Shown here in pieces: positions 50,559 to 58,576 of a DNA stretch of 64,000 nucleotides. The stretch covers positions 105,846-169,845 of the forward strand of contig NZ_JAACFU010000015.1 in assembly GCF_029051725.1 (NCBI RefSeq). The letters run 5' to 3'. The notes beneath the pieces were generated by a model. It had not been told where the DNA came from, searched no databases, and worked only from the letters and a program-made list of their open reading frames with translations. Position 1 is the first letter of the stretch; every line of letters starts with the position of its first letter. Origin of the DNA: Bradyrhizobium sp. CSS354 (GTDB lineage Bacteria > Pseudomonadota > Alphaproteobacteria > Rhizobiales > Xanthobacteraceae). The position numbers were made by a program, and so were the translations under genes.

Positions 50559-50583
50559 ATTGACAGTATACTTACGATCTAGG
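50559..50583 (-). promoter_or_regulatory. Shared operator/promoter site upstream of gtdA
   Basis: 25 bases matching 54797-54821 at 24 positions, with core TGACAGTATACTTAC containing the palindrome AGTATACT. Read on the minus strand, TATACT is the -10 box of a promoter whose -35 (TTGACG) is 16 bp upstream. A repressor bound here would block RNA polymerase. The MarR protein encoded at 51336 is the obvious candidate. Confidence 0.75.
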
Positions 50584-50614
50584 TAGCGTCAACGTGTCGA
50601 ATGACAGTCCAGGT

Positions 50615-50694
50615 CGTCTTTCCGGGGCGATGCGTTAGCATCGAACCCGGAATCTCGAGATTCCGGGTTCGCCCTTCGCGCGCCCCGGAATGAC
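50615..50694. repeat. CCGGGG...CCCCGGAATGAC palindromic repeat
   Basis: TTTCCGGGGCGATGCGTTAG and the right end CGCGCCCCGGAATGAC are partly inverted; inner perfect stem AACCCGGAATCTCGAGATTCCGGGTT. It lies between gtdA and maiA. Confidence 0.75.
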
Positions 50695-50713
50695 AGATAA
50701 AAGGGAGGTTCCG

Positions 50714-51346
50714 ATGAAGCTGCACGGTTATTTCCGCTCCAGCGCCGCCTACCGGGTACGGATCGCGCTGAACCTCAAGGGCCTCGGTGCCGAGCACCTG
50801 CCGCATCACCTTCGCAAAGGCGAGCAATGCGCGCCCGCCTATCTCGCCATCAATCCGCAGGGCCTGGTGCCCGCGCTGGAGGACGATGCGGGCGCAGTGC
50901 TGACCCAGTCGGTCGCCATCATCGAATGGCTCGACGAAACCCATCCTAACCCGCCGCTGCTGCCGAAGGATAGTTTGCAGCGCGCCAAGGTGAGGGCGTT
51001 CGCGCTGGCGATCGCCTGCGACACTCACCCCGTGCAGAATCTGAAGGTGCTGGCGCGGCTGCGCGAGCTTGGCCTTGCCGAGGACAAGGTTCAGGACTGG
51101 GCGGCCTGGGTCAACCGCGAGGGGCTCGCGGCCTGCGAGACGCTGATCAGGGACGAGCCGGGCCCGTTCTGCTTCGGTGATGCACCGACGCTTGCCGATC
51201 TCTGCCTGGTGCCGCAACTCGCCAATGCCCGCCGCTTCGGCGTCGATGTCTCCGCCTATCCGCGTCTGCTCGGGGCGGAAGCTGCGGCCAAGGCGTTGCC
51301 GGGGTTCGTCGACGCCGCGCCGGAGAAGCAGCCCGATGCCGAGTAA
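50714..51346 (+). CDS. maiA: Maleylacetoacetate/maleylpyruvate isomerase, zeta-class GST
   Basis: 210 residues from ATG 50714 with GGGAGG upstream. Zeta-class glutathione-transferase signature SSAAYRVRIALNLKG at residues 8-22, then INPQGLVPAL and TQSVAIIEWLDE, and the C-terminal helical domain with FGDAPTLADLCLVPQL. It isomerises cis-trans maleylpyruvate to fumarylpyruvate after gentisate ring cleavage (or maleylacetoacetate in the homogentisate route); the neighbouring gtdA points to the first. Divergent from gtdA; overlaps the MarR gene by 11 bases. Confidence 0.93.
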   Translation: MKLHGYFRSSAAYRVRIALNLKGLGAEHLPHHLRKGEQCAPAYLAINPQGLVPALEDDAGAVLTQSVAIIEWLDETHPNPPLLPKDSLQRAKVRAFALAIACDTHPVQNLKVLARLRELGLAEDKVQDWAAWVNREGLAACETLIRDEPGPFCFGDAPTLADLCLVPQLANARRFGVDVSAYPRLLGAEAAAKALPGFVDAAPEKQPDAE

Positions 51347-51845
51347 GCCGCCTCCGATCACGATCAACGCGGTCTATGCCGCGCCGGGCTATCTGTTCCG
51401 GCGCATGCAGCAGATCGCGGTCTCGATCTTCATGGAGGAATGCAAGGCGTTCGACCTCACGCCGGTGCAATACGCGGCTCTGATCGCGATCCACACCCAT
51501 CCCGGCATCGACGCGACGCGGCTGTCCGCGGTGATCGCCTTCGACCGCTCCACGCTCGGCAGCGTAATCGAGCGGCTTCAGGCCAAGGATTTCGTCGAGC
51601 GCAGGCCGGCGCCGGAAGACAAGCGGATCAAGCTGCTCTATTTGACAAAATCAGGCGCGGCGATCCTGCGTGACATCATTCCCGCCGTCGAACGCGCCCA
51701 GGCGCGGATGCTGGAGCCGCTCAAGCCGGCGGATCGCAAGGCGCTGATGGGGCTCCTGGTGCAGCTCGTCGATCTCAACAACGAGGCGTCGCGGGTGCCG
51801 CTCCGGGCGGAGGACGCGCTGGAGCATATGGGGAAGGCGGGGTGA
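51336..51845 (+). CDS. MarR-family transcriptional regulator of the gentisate cluster
   Basis: 169 residues from ATG 51336, overlapping the maiA stop by 11 bases. Winged helix-turn-helix of MarR type: TPVQYAALIAIHTHPGIDATRLSAVIAFDRSTLGSVIERLQAKDFVERRPAPEDKRIK, with the DKR wing. MarR proteins at aromatic catabolic loci usually repress promoters until a phenolic or its CoA ester binds. Its proximity to the two nearly identical sites at 50559 and 54797 makes it their probable ligand-responsive repressor. Confidence 0.93.
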   Translation: MPSKPPPITINAVYAAPGYLFRRMQQIAVSIFMEECKAFDLTPVQYAALIAIHTHPGIDATRLSAVIAFDRSTLGSVIERLQAKDFVERRPAPEDKRIKLLYLTKSGAAILRDIIPAVERAQARMLEPLKPADRKALMGLLVQLVDLNNEASRVPLRAEDALEHMGKAG

Positions 51846-51883
51846 GCGCGAGTTTGTGACGATAGCGGCGCCTCATCCTCGGT

Positions 51884-52004
51884 GTCGTCCCGGCGAAGGC
51901 CGCGACCCATACGCCGAGGCACCTGTGATAGCGCGAGAAGGTCATTGCCTATCTTCGCCAAACCAAACTCGGTGGTTATGGGTCCCGGCCTTCGCCGGGA
52001 CGAC
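51884..52004. repeat. GTCGTCCCGGCGAAGGCC palindrome element
   Basis: Left arm GTCGTCCCGGCGAAGGCCG and right arm CGGCCTTCGCCGGGACGAC are inverted; the middle shares TATCTTCGCCAAACCAAACT with a similar context to 49410-49430. Located between convergent MarR and ligase genes. Confidence 0.85.
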
Positions 52005-52031
52005 AGCGAATATGAAGCTGCGCTGTTGCCC

Positions 52032-53645
52032 TCACATCCGCAGCAGCGCCTGCCGGTCGATCTTCCCTGTGCCGGTCTTCGGCAACTCGTCGATGAAGAT
52101 CACCTCGCGCGGATATTTGTAGGGAAGCAGCTTGCCCTTCACGTAATCCTGCAGCCGGCGGGTCGCTTCGCTTTGATCGGCGGCGCGGCTGTTCATCACC
52201 ACGACCGCCTTCAGGGTCATGCGCCGGTCCGGCAGCTCGGCGGCGAACACCGCGCATTCGCGGATGTCGGGATGGTCGGCGAGGCACAGCTCGACCTCGA
52301 GCGGATAGACCCACTGGCCTGAGATCTTGATGAGATCGTCGGCGCGGCCGCGGAAGAAGTGAAAGCCGTCGGCATCGCGGACGAAGCGGTCGCCGGTGTA
52401 GATCCAGCCGCCTTCGCGGATGGTCTCGGCGGATTTGTCCGGCCGGTTCCAGTATAGCGGCGTGTTGGAATCGCCGCGCACCCACAAGATGCCTTCCTCG
52501 TCGTCGGCGACATCGCGGCCGTCCTTGTCGCGCAGCGCGACCTCGTAGCCGGGCACGCGCAGGCCGGCGGCGCCGAGCTTCTTCCGCTCGGGACGGTTGG
52601 AGAGATAGATGTGCAGCACCTCGGTCGAGCCGAGGCCTTCGACGATCTCGAGACCGGTGAGCGTCTTCCAGGAGTTGAAGACGTCGGCCGAGAGCACCTC
52701 TGCGGCCGAGAGCGCCATGCGCAGTGACGAGAAGTCGGTCCTGTCGGCACCCTCGGCTTTCGTCAGCGACGTATAAAGCGTCGGCAGCCCGAAGAAGACT
52801 GTCGGCTTGTACTGCTCGATCGCCGTGAAGATCGCCGCGGGCTTCGGCTGGCCCGGCAACAGCAGCGTCGTCGCGCCCGCCGAGAACGGGAAGGTGATCG
52901 CGTTGCCGAAGCCATAGGCGAAGAAGATTTTCGGCACCGAGAAGCAGATGTCGCCGGGCGCCAGCTTCAGCACGTTCCGGGCGAAGGCGAGCTCGCTGTA
53001 GGCCATGTCGTGCTGGAGATGCACGATGCCCTTGGGCCGGCCGGTCGATCCGGACGAGTACATCCAGAACGCCATCTCGTTGCGATGCGTGTTGGCTTCC
53101 GCGAGTTCGGCCGGATGTTGCGGGAGCCAGCCGGCGGCAGAAACGGCGTTCGACGCGGCGTGATCGCCCACAGCGCCGTTGACCACGACCAGGGTGTGCA
53201 GGGCCGTGTCCTTGCAGGCCTCGGCGTTGAAACGTGCACAGAACTCGGCGTCCGCTACCGCAACAGAAGCGCCGGAATCCGCGAGATAGAATTGCAGCAG
53301 ATCAGGCGGTGTCAGCGTGTTGATCAGCAACGGCACGAAGCCGGCGCGCACCGCGCCGAAGAACGCGGCGGGATAGGCCGGGGTATCGTCGAGGAACAGC
53401 AGCACGCGATCGCCGCGCTTGAGGCCCAGTGACGCAAAGCCGTTGCCCCAGCGGCAGGCGTCCGCGCAGAGCTCCACGTAGGTGCGCGTCCCCGCGGGGC
53501 CAATGAGTGCGAGCTTGTCGCCGCATCCTCTCGCGAGATTGTCGAACAGCACGCGGCTGGCATTGTAGACCTGCGGAACGGAAAAGCCGATCTCGCGCGC
53601 GCCCGCGCAGTCGGCGGGCACCTGGTCGTTGATCGGCCCGCTCAT
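52032..53645 (-). CDS. Benzoate-CoA ligase family protein (likely salicylate or hydroxybenzoate:CoA ligase)
   Basis: 537 residues from ATG 53645, overlapping the monooxygenase stop (ATGA). AMP-binding signature MYSSGSTGRPKGIVH, VPKIFFAYGFGNAITFPF (benzoate ligase group), EGLGSTEVLHIYLSN, YTGDRFVRDADGFHFFRGR and the C-terminal PYKYPREVIFIDELPKTGTGKIDR with the catalytic Lys. It forms the CoA thioester of an aromatic acid. The translational coupling with a salicylyl-CoA-hydroxylase-like enzyme suggests salicylate or anthranilate as the substrate. Confidence 0.9.
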   Translation of the reverse strand: MSGPINDQVPADCAGAREIGFSVPQVYNASRVLFDNLARGCGDKLALIGPAGTRTYVELCADACRWGNGFASLGLKRGDRVLLFLDDTPAYPAAFFGAVRAGFVPLLINTLTPPDLLQFYLADSGASVAVADAEFCARFNAEACKDTALHTLVVVNGAVGDHAASNAVSAAGWLPQHPAELAEANTHRNEMAFWMYSSGSTGRPKGIVHLQHDMAYSELAFARNVLKLAPGDICFSVPKIFFAYGFGNAITFPFSAGATTLLLPGQPKPAAIFTAIEQYKPTVFFGLPTLYTSLTKAEGADRTDFSSLRMALSAAEVLSADVFNSWKTLTGLEIVEGLGSTEVLHIYLSNRPERKKLGAAGLRVPGYEVALRDKDGRDVADDEEGILWVRGDSNTPLYWNRPDKSAETIREGGWIYTGDRFVRDADGFHFFRGRADDLIKISGQWVYPLEVELCLADHPDIRECAVFAAELPDRRMTLKAVVVMNSRAADQSEATRRLQDYVKGKLLPYKYPREVIFIDELPKTGTGKIDRQALLRM

Positions 53646-54781
53646 GCCTCGTCCCCACCGTTTTTGGCGGCTTCGTAGCGCGCCATGAAGGCCGGCGACA
53701 TCGCGCGCAGGCGGGAGTCGTCGATGCGGCCTGAACGGGTGATGTAGCTGTAGGCAAAGTCCATCAGGCCCTGCTGCATGTGCTGGGCAAAGTGCTCGTA
53801 CCAGAAAGCGCTGGTCCGCGCGGCGTTGACGAGCTTCTGCACCACCGGTTTTCGTGCGGCCTGGTAGCGATGCAGCGCGGTCGAGAGATGGGCATCCGAT
53901 TCCAGCGCCTTGACCAGCGCAATGGCGTCCTCGATCGCGAGCCGCGTGCCCGAGCCGATCGAGAAATGCGCCGAGTGCAGCGCGTCGCCGAGCAGCACCA
54001 TGTTCTTGAACGACCAGTGCTCGTTCCAGACCCAGGGGAAGTTGCGCCAGACCGATTTGTTGGAGACCAGCGAGCGGCCGCCGAGCGTGTCGGCGAACAC
54101 CTCCTCGCAGACACCCTTGGACTGCTCCACGTCCTTGTAGGCGAAACCGTAAGCCTGCCAGGTCGCGTGATCGCATTCGACCAGGAACGTGCTCATGGTC
54201 GGCGAATAGCGGTAGTGATGGGCGTTGAAGGCGCCGCGGTCGGTCTTCACGAAGGTCTGCGACAGCGTGTCGAAGCGCTTCGAGGTGCCGTACCAGACGA
54301 ACTTGTTGGAGGAGTAAGACAGCGAGGTGCCGAAATCGCCCTCGAAGGCGCGGCGCACCAGCGAGTTCAGCCCGTCGGCGGCGACAATCAGATCGTGGCC
54401 GTTGAGCTGATCGATCGCATGAATCGGCGTGTCGAAGCGCGGGGTGACGCCGGCATCGAGCGCGCGCTGCTGCAGGAATCGCAAGAGCTCGAGCCGGCCG
54501 ATCGAGGAGAAGCCGACGCCGTCGATGGCGACGCTGTCGCCGCTCAGGTTCAGCGTGATGTTCTCCCAGCTCTCCATGTGCGGCGCGATCGCGTCGACCG
54601 TCTCGGGGTCGTCGGCACGCAGGAATTCGAGCGCCTGGTCAGAAAACACCACGCCAAAGCCCCAGGTCGCGTCGGCCGGGTTCTGTTCGAACAGGTCGAC
54701 CTGATCCTCGGGGTGACGCTTCTTCCAGAGATAGGCGAAGTAGAGCCCACCGGGCCCCCCGCCAATCACGGCGATCCGCAA
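53642..54781 (-). CDS. FAD-dependent monooxygenase, salicylyl-CoA 5-hydroxylase-like
   Basis: 379 residues from a TTG start at 54781 preceded by AGGGAGGA, a strong ribosome site. FAD motif IAVIGGGPGGLYFAYLWKKR, DG-type motif HDLIVAADGLNSLVRRAF, and GD motif NMVLLGDALHSAHFSIGSGTRLAIEDA. The WGFGVVFSDQALEFLRADDP and HAAHFSIG-like segments are those of the SdgC/anthraniloyl-CoA monooxygenase group, which hydroxylates aryl-CoA esters at C5 using NAD(P)H. Here the C-terminal OYE-like reductase domain found in fused versions is absent. Product would be gentisyl-CoA, feeding gentisate to gtdA. Confidence 0.88.
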   Translation of the reverse strand: MRIAVIGGGPGGLYFAYLWKKRHPEDQVDLFEQNPADATWGFGVVFSDQALEFLRADDPETVDAIAPHMESWENITLNLSGDSVAIDGVGFSSIGRLELLRFLQQRALDAGVTPRFDTPIHAIDQLNGHDLIVAADGLNSLVRRAFEGDFGTSLSYSSNKFVWYGTSKRFDTLSQTFVKTDRGAFNAHHYRYSPTMSTFLVECDHATWQAYGFAYKDVEQSKGVCEEVFADTLGGRSLVSNKSVWRNFPWVWNEHWSFKNMVLLGDALHSAHFSIGSGTRLAIEDAIALVKALESDAHLSTALHRYQAARKPVVQKLVNAARTSAFWYEHFAQHMQQGLMDFAYSYITRSGRIDDSRLRAMSPAFMARYEAAKNGGDEA

Positions 54782-54796
54782 CGTCTGTCCTCCCTG

Positions 54797-54821
54797 ATTG
54801 ACAGTATACTTACTATCTAGG
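54797..54821 (-). promoter_or_regulatory. Shared operator/promoter site upstream of the monooxygenase-ligase operon
   Basis: 24 of 25 bases identical to 50559-50583. On the minus strand TATACT forms a -10 with TTAGTC 17 bp upstream as a weak -35. It ends 16 bp before the TTG start codon, leaving just room for the ribosome site. Confidence 0.75.
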
Positions 54822-55044
54822 GGTAGACTAATGTGCTCCGGCTTCCCGCGCCAGCGGAATTATCGGCAAAGCGCGCGGCACGCCGAAGCTCGTGCCCGGA
54901 CGCGCGTCTGGCGCGTGTCCGAAGCAGTGGCGTGCGAAGCATAGCCAAACCGCGCCAGCTTGGCCATCCGCACGTCAGACGCAGCGCTTCACCCAGACAC
55001 CATTTACGAGCACGGTGCAGCAGACCGCCGGATGGCTCGCTTCT

Positions 55045-55905
55045 CTAGCGTGCAGCAAACGGCGCCAGCACGTCTTTGCAGGCGGGCGACAGCGAAGCGG
55101 CATTGTTGGCAACGCATTGGATGATCCGACCGCCACCTGGCGCCACGCCGCCGCATAGCGTGCGGACATCCTCGCGACATGCGGACTGGACGATGAACAG
55201 CTCTTCGCGCGGCCGCAGCGGGCGCAGCACGATCACGGCAGGCGCGGCTGCCGGTGCGGTTGCCGCCGCAGGAGCAGCGCCCGCAGGTGCCGCCGTTGCT
55301 GCCGCGCCACCGCCGCCTGCCGCGGCGCTCACGGCCTTCTCGCAGGCCGGCGAAACCTTTGCCTTGTTCTTATCCAGGCATTCGAGTGCGGGCGCGCCGC
55401 CCGGCGGCACGCTGGCACACACCTTGGGATAATCGGCGCGGCACGCGCTCTTGACGGCAGCGACCTGCGCGCTGCTCGGCTGTTTCGCTGCAGTGGGGGC
55501 TGCAGCGGCCTTGGGCGCGGCTGCGGCGGTCGGCTTTGCGGCGGGAGCGGTTTCAGCCTTCGGCGCGGCAGGCGCGGACTCCGCCTTGGGTGCAGCCGCC
55601 TTGGGTGCAGCCTCGGTCTTTGGCGCAGCTTCGGGCTTCGGCGCCGCAGCAGGCTCGACGGCGCGAACCGCGGTTTGGCATCCCGAGGACAGGCCGGACA
55701 TGTTCTTCTGCAGGCATTGATAGGCTTCCACGCCGCCGGGCGTGACGCTCGCGCAGTGCGCCATGAAGTCCGAGCGGCATGCGGAGCGGATCGCGTTCTT
55801 CTGCGCCTCGGTCGGTGCTTGCGCGAATGCGCCTGCTGCAGTTGCGAAGAGAGCCGCCGCCAGCAACGCCCCGCGTGCCGACGCATGTTTCAACGTGTTG
55901 AACAT
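55045..55905 (-). CDS. Exported protein with three cysteine-rich repeats
   Basis: 286 residues from ATG 55905 with a signal peptide (MFNTLKHASARGALLAAALF ... AFAQ). Three units of about 40 residues, each with four cysteines in the same spacing (SACR-D---C-----PGG-----C---N---LS--C), match the cysteine-rich (GLG1-like) repeat seen in bacterial exported proteins. Units one and two are joined by an AAPKAE/APKTE low-complexity linker of about 60 residues, two and three by an Ala/Gly/Pro linker. Twelve cysteines imply a disulfide-rich periplasmic protein. Role unknown. Confidence 0.82.
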   Translation of the reverse strand: MFNTLKHASARGALLAAALFATAAGAFAQAPTEAQKNAIRSACRSDFMAHCASVTPGGVEAYQCLQKNMSGLSSGCQTAVRAVEPAAAPKPEAAPKTEAAPKAAAPKAESAPAAPKAETAPAAKPTAAAAPKAAAAPTAAKQPSSAQVAAVKSACRADYPKVCASVPPGGAPALECLDKNKAKVSPACEKAVSAAAGGGGAAATAAPAGAAPAAATAPAAAPAVIVLRPLRPREELFIVQSACREDVRTLCGGVAPGGGRIIQCVANNAASLSPACKDVLAPFAAR

Positions 55906-56059
55906 CTGAGTGAATTCCTGCCCTGTCGGTAACGCCGAAGTTTTACAAATCTGATGCAAACGCAATCATCGCGAGTGATGCCTCGCGAGCGATATCTTTG
56001 GCCGCTTTGGCTGCCACCGCAAGTAAATATGCCCGCGAAATTGCGACGTAACTACGTCG

Positions 56060-57061
56060 TCAGAGCTTGACCATGCGCTTGCCGCGGTTCTCGCCCGCGA
56101 GCAATCCGATCAGCGCCTTCGGCGTGTTCTCGATGCCGTCGATGATGTCCTCCTGCACCTTCAGCTTGCCGGATGTGACCCAGGCCTGGAGGTCGGCGAG
56201 CGCACGCTGGCTTTCCTTCATGTAGTCCATCACGATGAAGCCCTGCATGACGAGCCGCTTCACCACGATCAGGCCGGGCACGCCGCGCGGGCCGTGTGCC
56301 GACGGCGCGCCGTCATATTGCGAGATCGCGCCGCAGCAGGCGATGCGGCCGTAATTGTTCATCTGCGGCAGGCAGGCTTCGAGAATGTCGCCGCCGACAT
56401 TGTCGAAATAGACGTCGATGCCCTTCGGCGCCGCCGCGCGCAACGCCTTGAATACCGCGCCGTCCTTGTAGTCGACGGCGGCATCGAAGCCGAGTTCGGA
56501 GGTCAGCCAATTGCACTTGTCGGCGCCGCCGGCGATGCCGATGACGCGGCATCCTTTGATCTTTGCGATCTGCCCGACGATCGAGCCGACCGAGCCCGCG
56601 GCCGCGGAGACCACGACCGTCTCGCCCTCCTTGGGCTTGCCGATCTCCAGCAGGCCGAAATAGGCGGTGAGGCCGGCGATGCCGAAAACGCTGAGCAGAT
56701 GCGTCATCGGCTCGAGCTTCGGCATCTTGGTGAGGTGCTTGGCGGGCACTGCCGCCAACTCCTGCCAGCCGGTGTCGCCGAACACGATGTCGCCCGGCGC
56801 AAGCCCCGGCGCCTTCGAACTGATGACCTCGGCGATGGCGCCGCCGGCCATCACGCTGTTGGCTTCGACTGCTGAACGATAGGTCGCGCCGTGCATCCAG
56901 GCGCGGTTGGCGGCGTCGAGCGAGATGTATCGAACGCGCAGCAAGGCCTCGCCGTCCTTCGGCTCAGGCATCGCACCTTCGACCATCTTGAAGTGCTCGG
57001 GGCCGAGCTTGCCGCTGGGCTTTTCCACCAGAAGAATCTGACGATTGACGCTGCCGCTCAT
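56060..57061 (-). CDS. NADP-dependent medium-chain reductase (CurA/leukotriene B4 12-hydroxydehydrogenase-like)
   Basis: 333 residues from ATG 57061; the frame is open to 57121. MDR-family fold without zinc ligands: GDIVFGDTGWQELAAVP, the NADP motif VVVSAAAGSVGSIVGQIAKIKGCRVIGIAGG, and DVYFDNVGGDILEACLPQMN, the CurA signature. It reduces enone double bonds with NADPH in relatives. It lies next to no obvious pathway partners; the divergent symporter at 57269 may or may not be related. Confidence 0.9.
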   Translation of the reverse strand: MSGSVNRQILLVEKPSGKLGPEHFKMVEGAMPEPKDGEALLRVRYISLDAANRAWMHGATYRSAVEANSVMAGGAIAEVISSKAPGLAPGDIVFGDTGWQELAAVPAKHLTKMPKLEPMTHLLSVFGIAGLTAYFGLLEIGKPKEGETVVVSAAAGSVGSIVGQIAKIKGCRVIGIAGGADKCNWLTSELGFDAAVDYKDGAVFKALRAAAPKGIDVYFDNVGGDILEACLPQMNNYGRIACCGAISQYDGAPSAHGPRGVPGLIVVKRLVMQGFIVMDYMKESQRALADLQAWVTSGKLKVQEDIIDGIENTPKALIGLLAGENRGKRMVKL

Positions 57062-57268
57062 GATGTTTCCCCTAGGTCGTTTGACGATTATTGATGCAGC
57101 TGCCGCAAGAAAAACGTGCAAGCCGCATTCGTTGTGCGCTGCATGAAGCTAGATCGCGGGCGCCAGCTTCGCAACGGGAACATCCGCCCCGGCGATCGCA
57201 CGCCAAGCGTGTTGCGCAGTCTTCATATCTGCGACATCATGAAGCGGTCGGTGTAGCGGGGGTGTTCA

Positions 57269-58564
57269 ATGTCGAACAGGTTTACGCAATTCATTCTGGT
57301 GGCGATGGTGCTCGGCATCATCATGGGCGCGGCGATCTACAATTTCCTGCCCGACACGCGGGGCGACTGGGCCTCGTCCATCAACCTGATCGCCGTGATT
57401 TTCCTGCGCCTGATCAAGATGATCATCGCGCCGCTGGTGTTTGCGACCCTGGTCGGCGGCATTGCTCATATGGGCTCGGGCTCCAAGCTCGGCCGCATCT
57501 TCGCCAAGACCATGGGCTGGTTCGTCAGCGCCTCTTTCGTCTCGCTGATGCTCGGCCTCGTGATGGTCAATCTGCTCCAGCCCGGCGCGAATTTCCCCGG
57601 TACGCTGCCTGACAAGGCGCAGTCGACCGGCCTGCCGGTTTCAGCCTTCTCGATCGAAAAATTCCTGACCCATCTGATCCCGACCTCGATCGCGGATGCG
57701 ATGGCGCAGAACGAGATCCTGCAGATCGTGATCTTCGCCGTGTTCTTCTCGGTGGCGATGGGCTCGATGCCCGAGCGCTCCAAGCCGATCCTGGCGCTGA
57801 TCGACGATATCGGCCACATCATGCTCAAGGTCACCGGCTATGTGATGCTGTTCGCGCCCTTCGCTGTCTGGGCCGCCATCACCGCGACGGTTGCCAAGAA
57901 CGGCCTGCTGGTGCTCTGGAAGCTCATCGTCTTCATGGGCGGCTTCTATCTCTCGCTCGCGATCCTGTGGGGCATCCTGGTGGTCGTGGGCTTCATCGTG
58001 ATCGGGCCGCGCTACGCCCATCTGCTGAAGCTGATCCGCGAGCCGCTGATGATCGCGTTCTCCACCGCGAGCTCCGAAGCGGCCTATCCGAAGACGCTGG
58101 AGGGGCTGAACAAGTTCGGCGCCTCGTCGCGGATATCGAGCTTCGTGCTGCCGCTCGGCTATTCCTTCAATCTCGACGGCACGATGATGTACTGCACCTT
58201 CGCGAGCGTTTTCATCGCGCAGAGCTATCACATCGACATGCCGCTCGGCACCCAACTCGCGATGCTGGCGACCCTGATGATCACCTCGAAGGGCGTTGCG
58301 GGCGTCCCGCGCGCCTCCCTCGTGGTCATAGCCTCGACGCTGTCGCAGTTCGGCATCCCCGAGGCGGGGCTGTTGATGATCATGGGCATCGACACCTTCC
58401 TCGACATGGGCCGCAGCGCTACCAACGTGATCGGCAACACGCTCGCGACCTCGGTCGTGGCCAAGTGGGAAGGCGAGCTCGGGCCCGAGCACGAGCTTGG
58501 ACCGGGCGATGCCGTGCCGGGGGACATGATCCCCGGCGAAGTGCCCGCGATGGCCGGCCATTGA
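57269..58564 (+). CDS. Dicarboxylate/amino acid:cation symporter (DAACS family)
   Basis: 431 residues. The DctA/GltP fold: PLVFATLVGGIAHMGSGSKLGR in the first half, FSTASSEAAYPKTLEGL (serine-rich HP1 loop), SFNLDGTMMYCTF (NMDGT-like motif), TSKGVAGVPRASLVV (HP2) and FLDMGRSATNVIGN (substrate/cation site). It imports glutamate, aspartate or C4-dicarboxylates with Na+ or H+. Start ATG 57269 follows GCGGGGGTG. The next gene, 12 bp on, encodes a solute-binding protein, an unusual partner for this family. Confidence 0.93.
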   Translation: MSNRFTQFILVAMVLGIIMGAAIYNFLPDTRGDWASSINLIAVIFLRLIKMIIAPLVFATLVGGIAHMGSGSKLGRIFAKTMGWFVSASFVSLMLGLVMVNLLQPGANFPGTLPDKAQSTGLPVSAFSIEKFLTHLIPTSIADAMAQNEILQIVIFAVFFSVAMGSMPERSKPILALIDDIGHIMLKVTGYVMLFAPFAVWAAITATVAKNGLLVLWKLIVFMGGFYLSLAILWGILVVVGFIVIGPRYAHLLKLIREPLMIAFSTASSEAAYPKTLEGLNKFGASSRISSFVLPLGYSFNLDGTMMYCTFASVFIAQSYHIDMPLGTQLAMLATLMITSKGVAGVPRASLVVIASTLSQFGIPEAGLLMIMGIDTFLDMGRSATNVIGNTLATSVVAKWEGELGPEHELGPGDAVPGDMIPGEVPAMAGH

Positions 58565-58576
58565 TCGGAGTGCATC

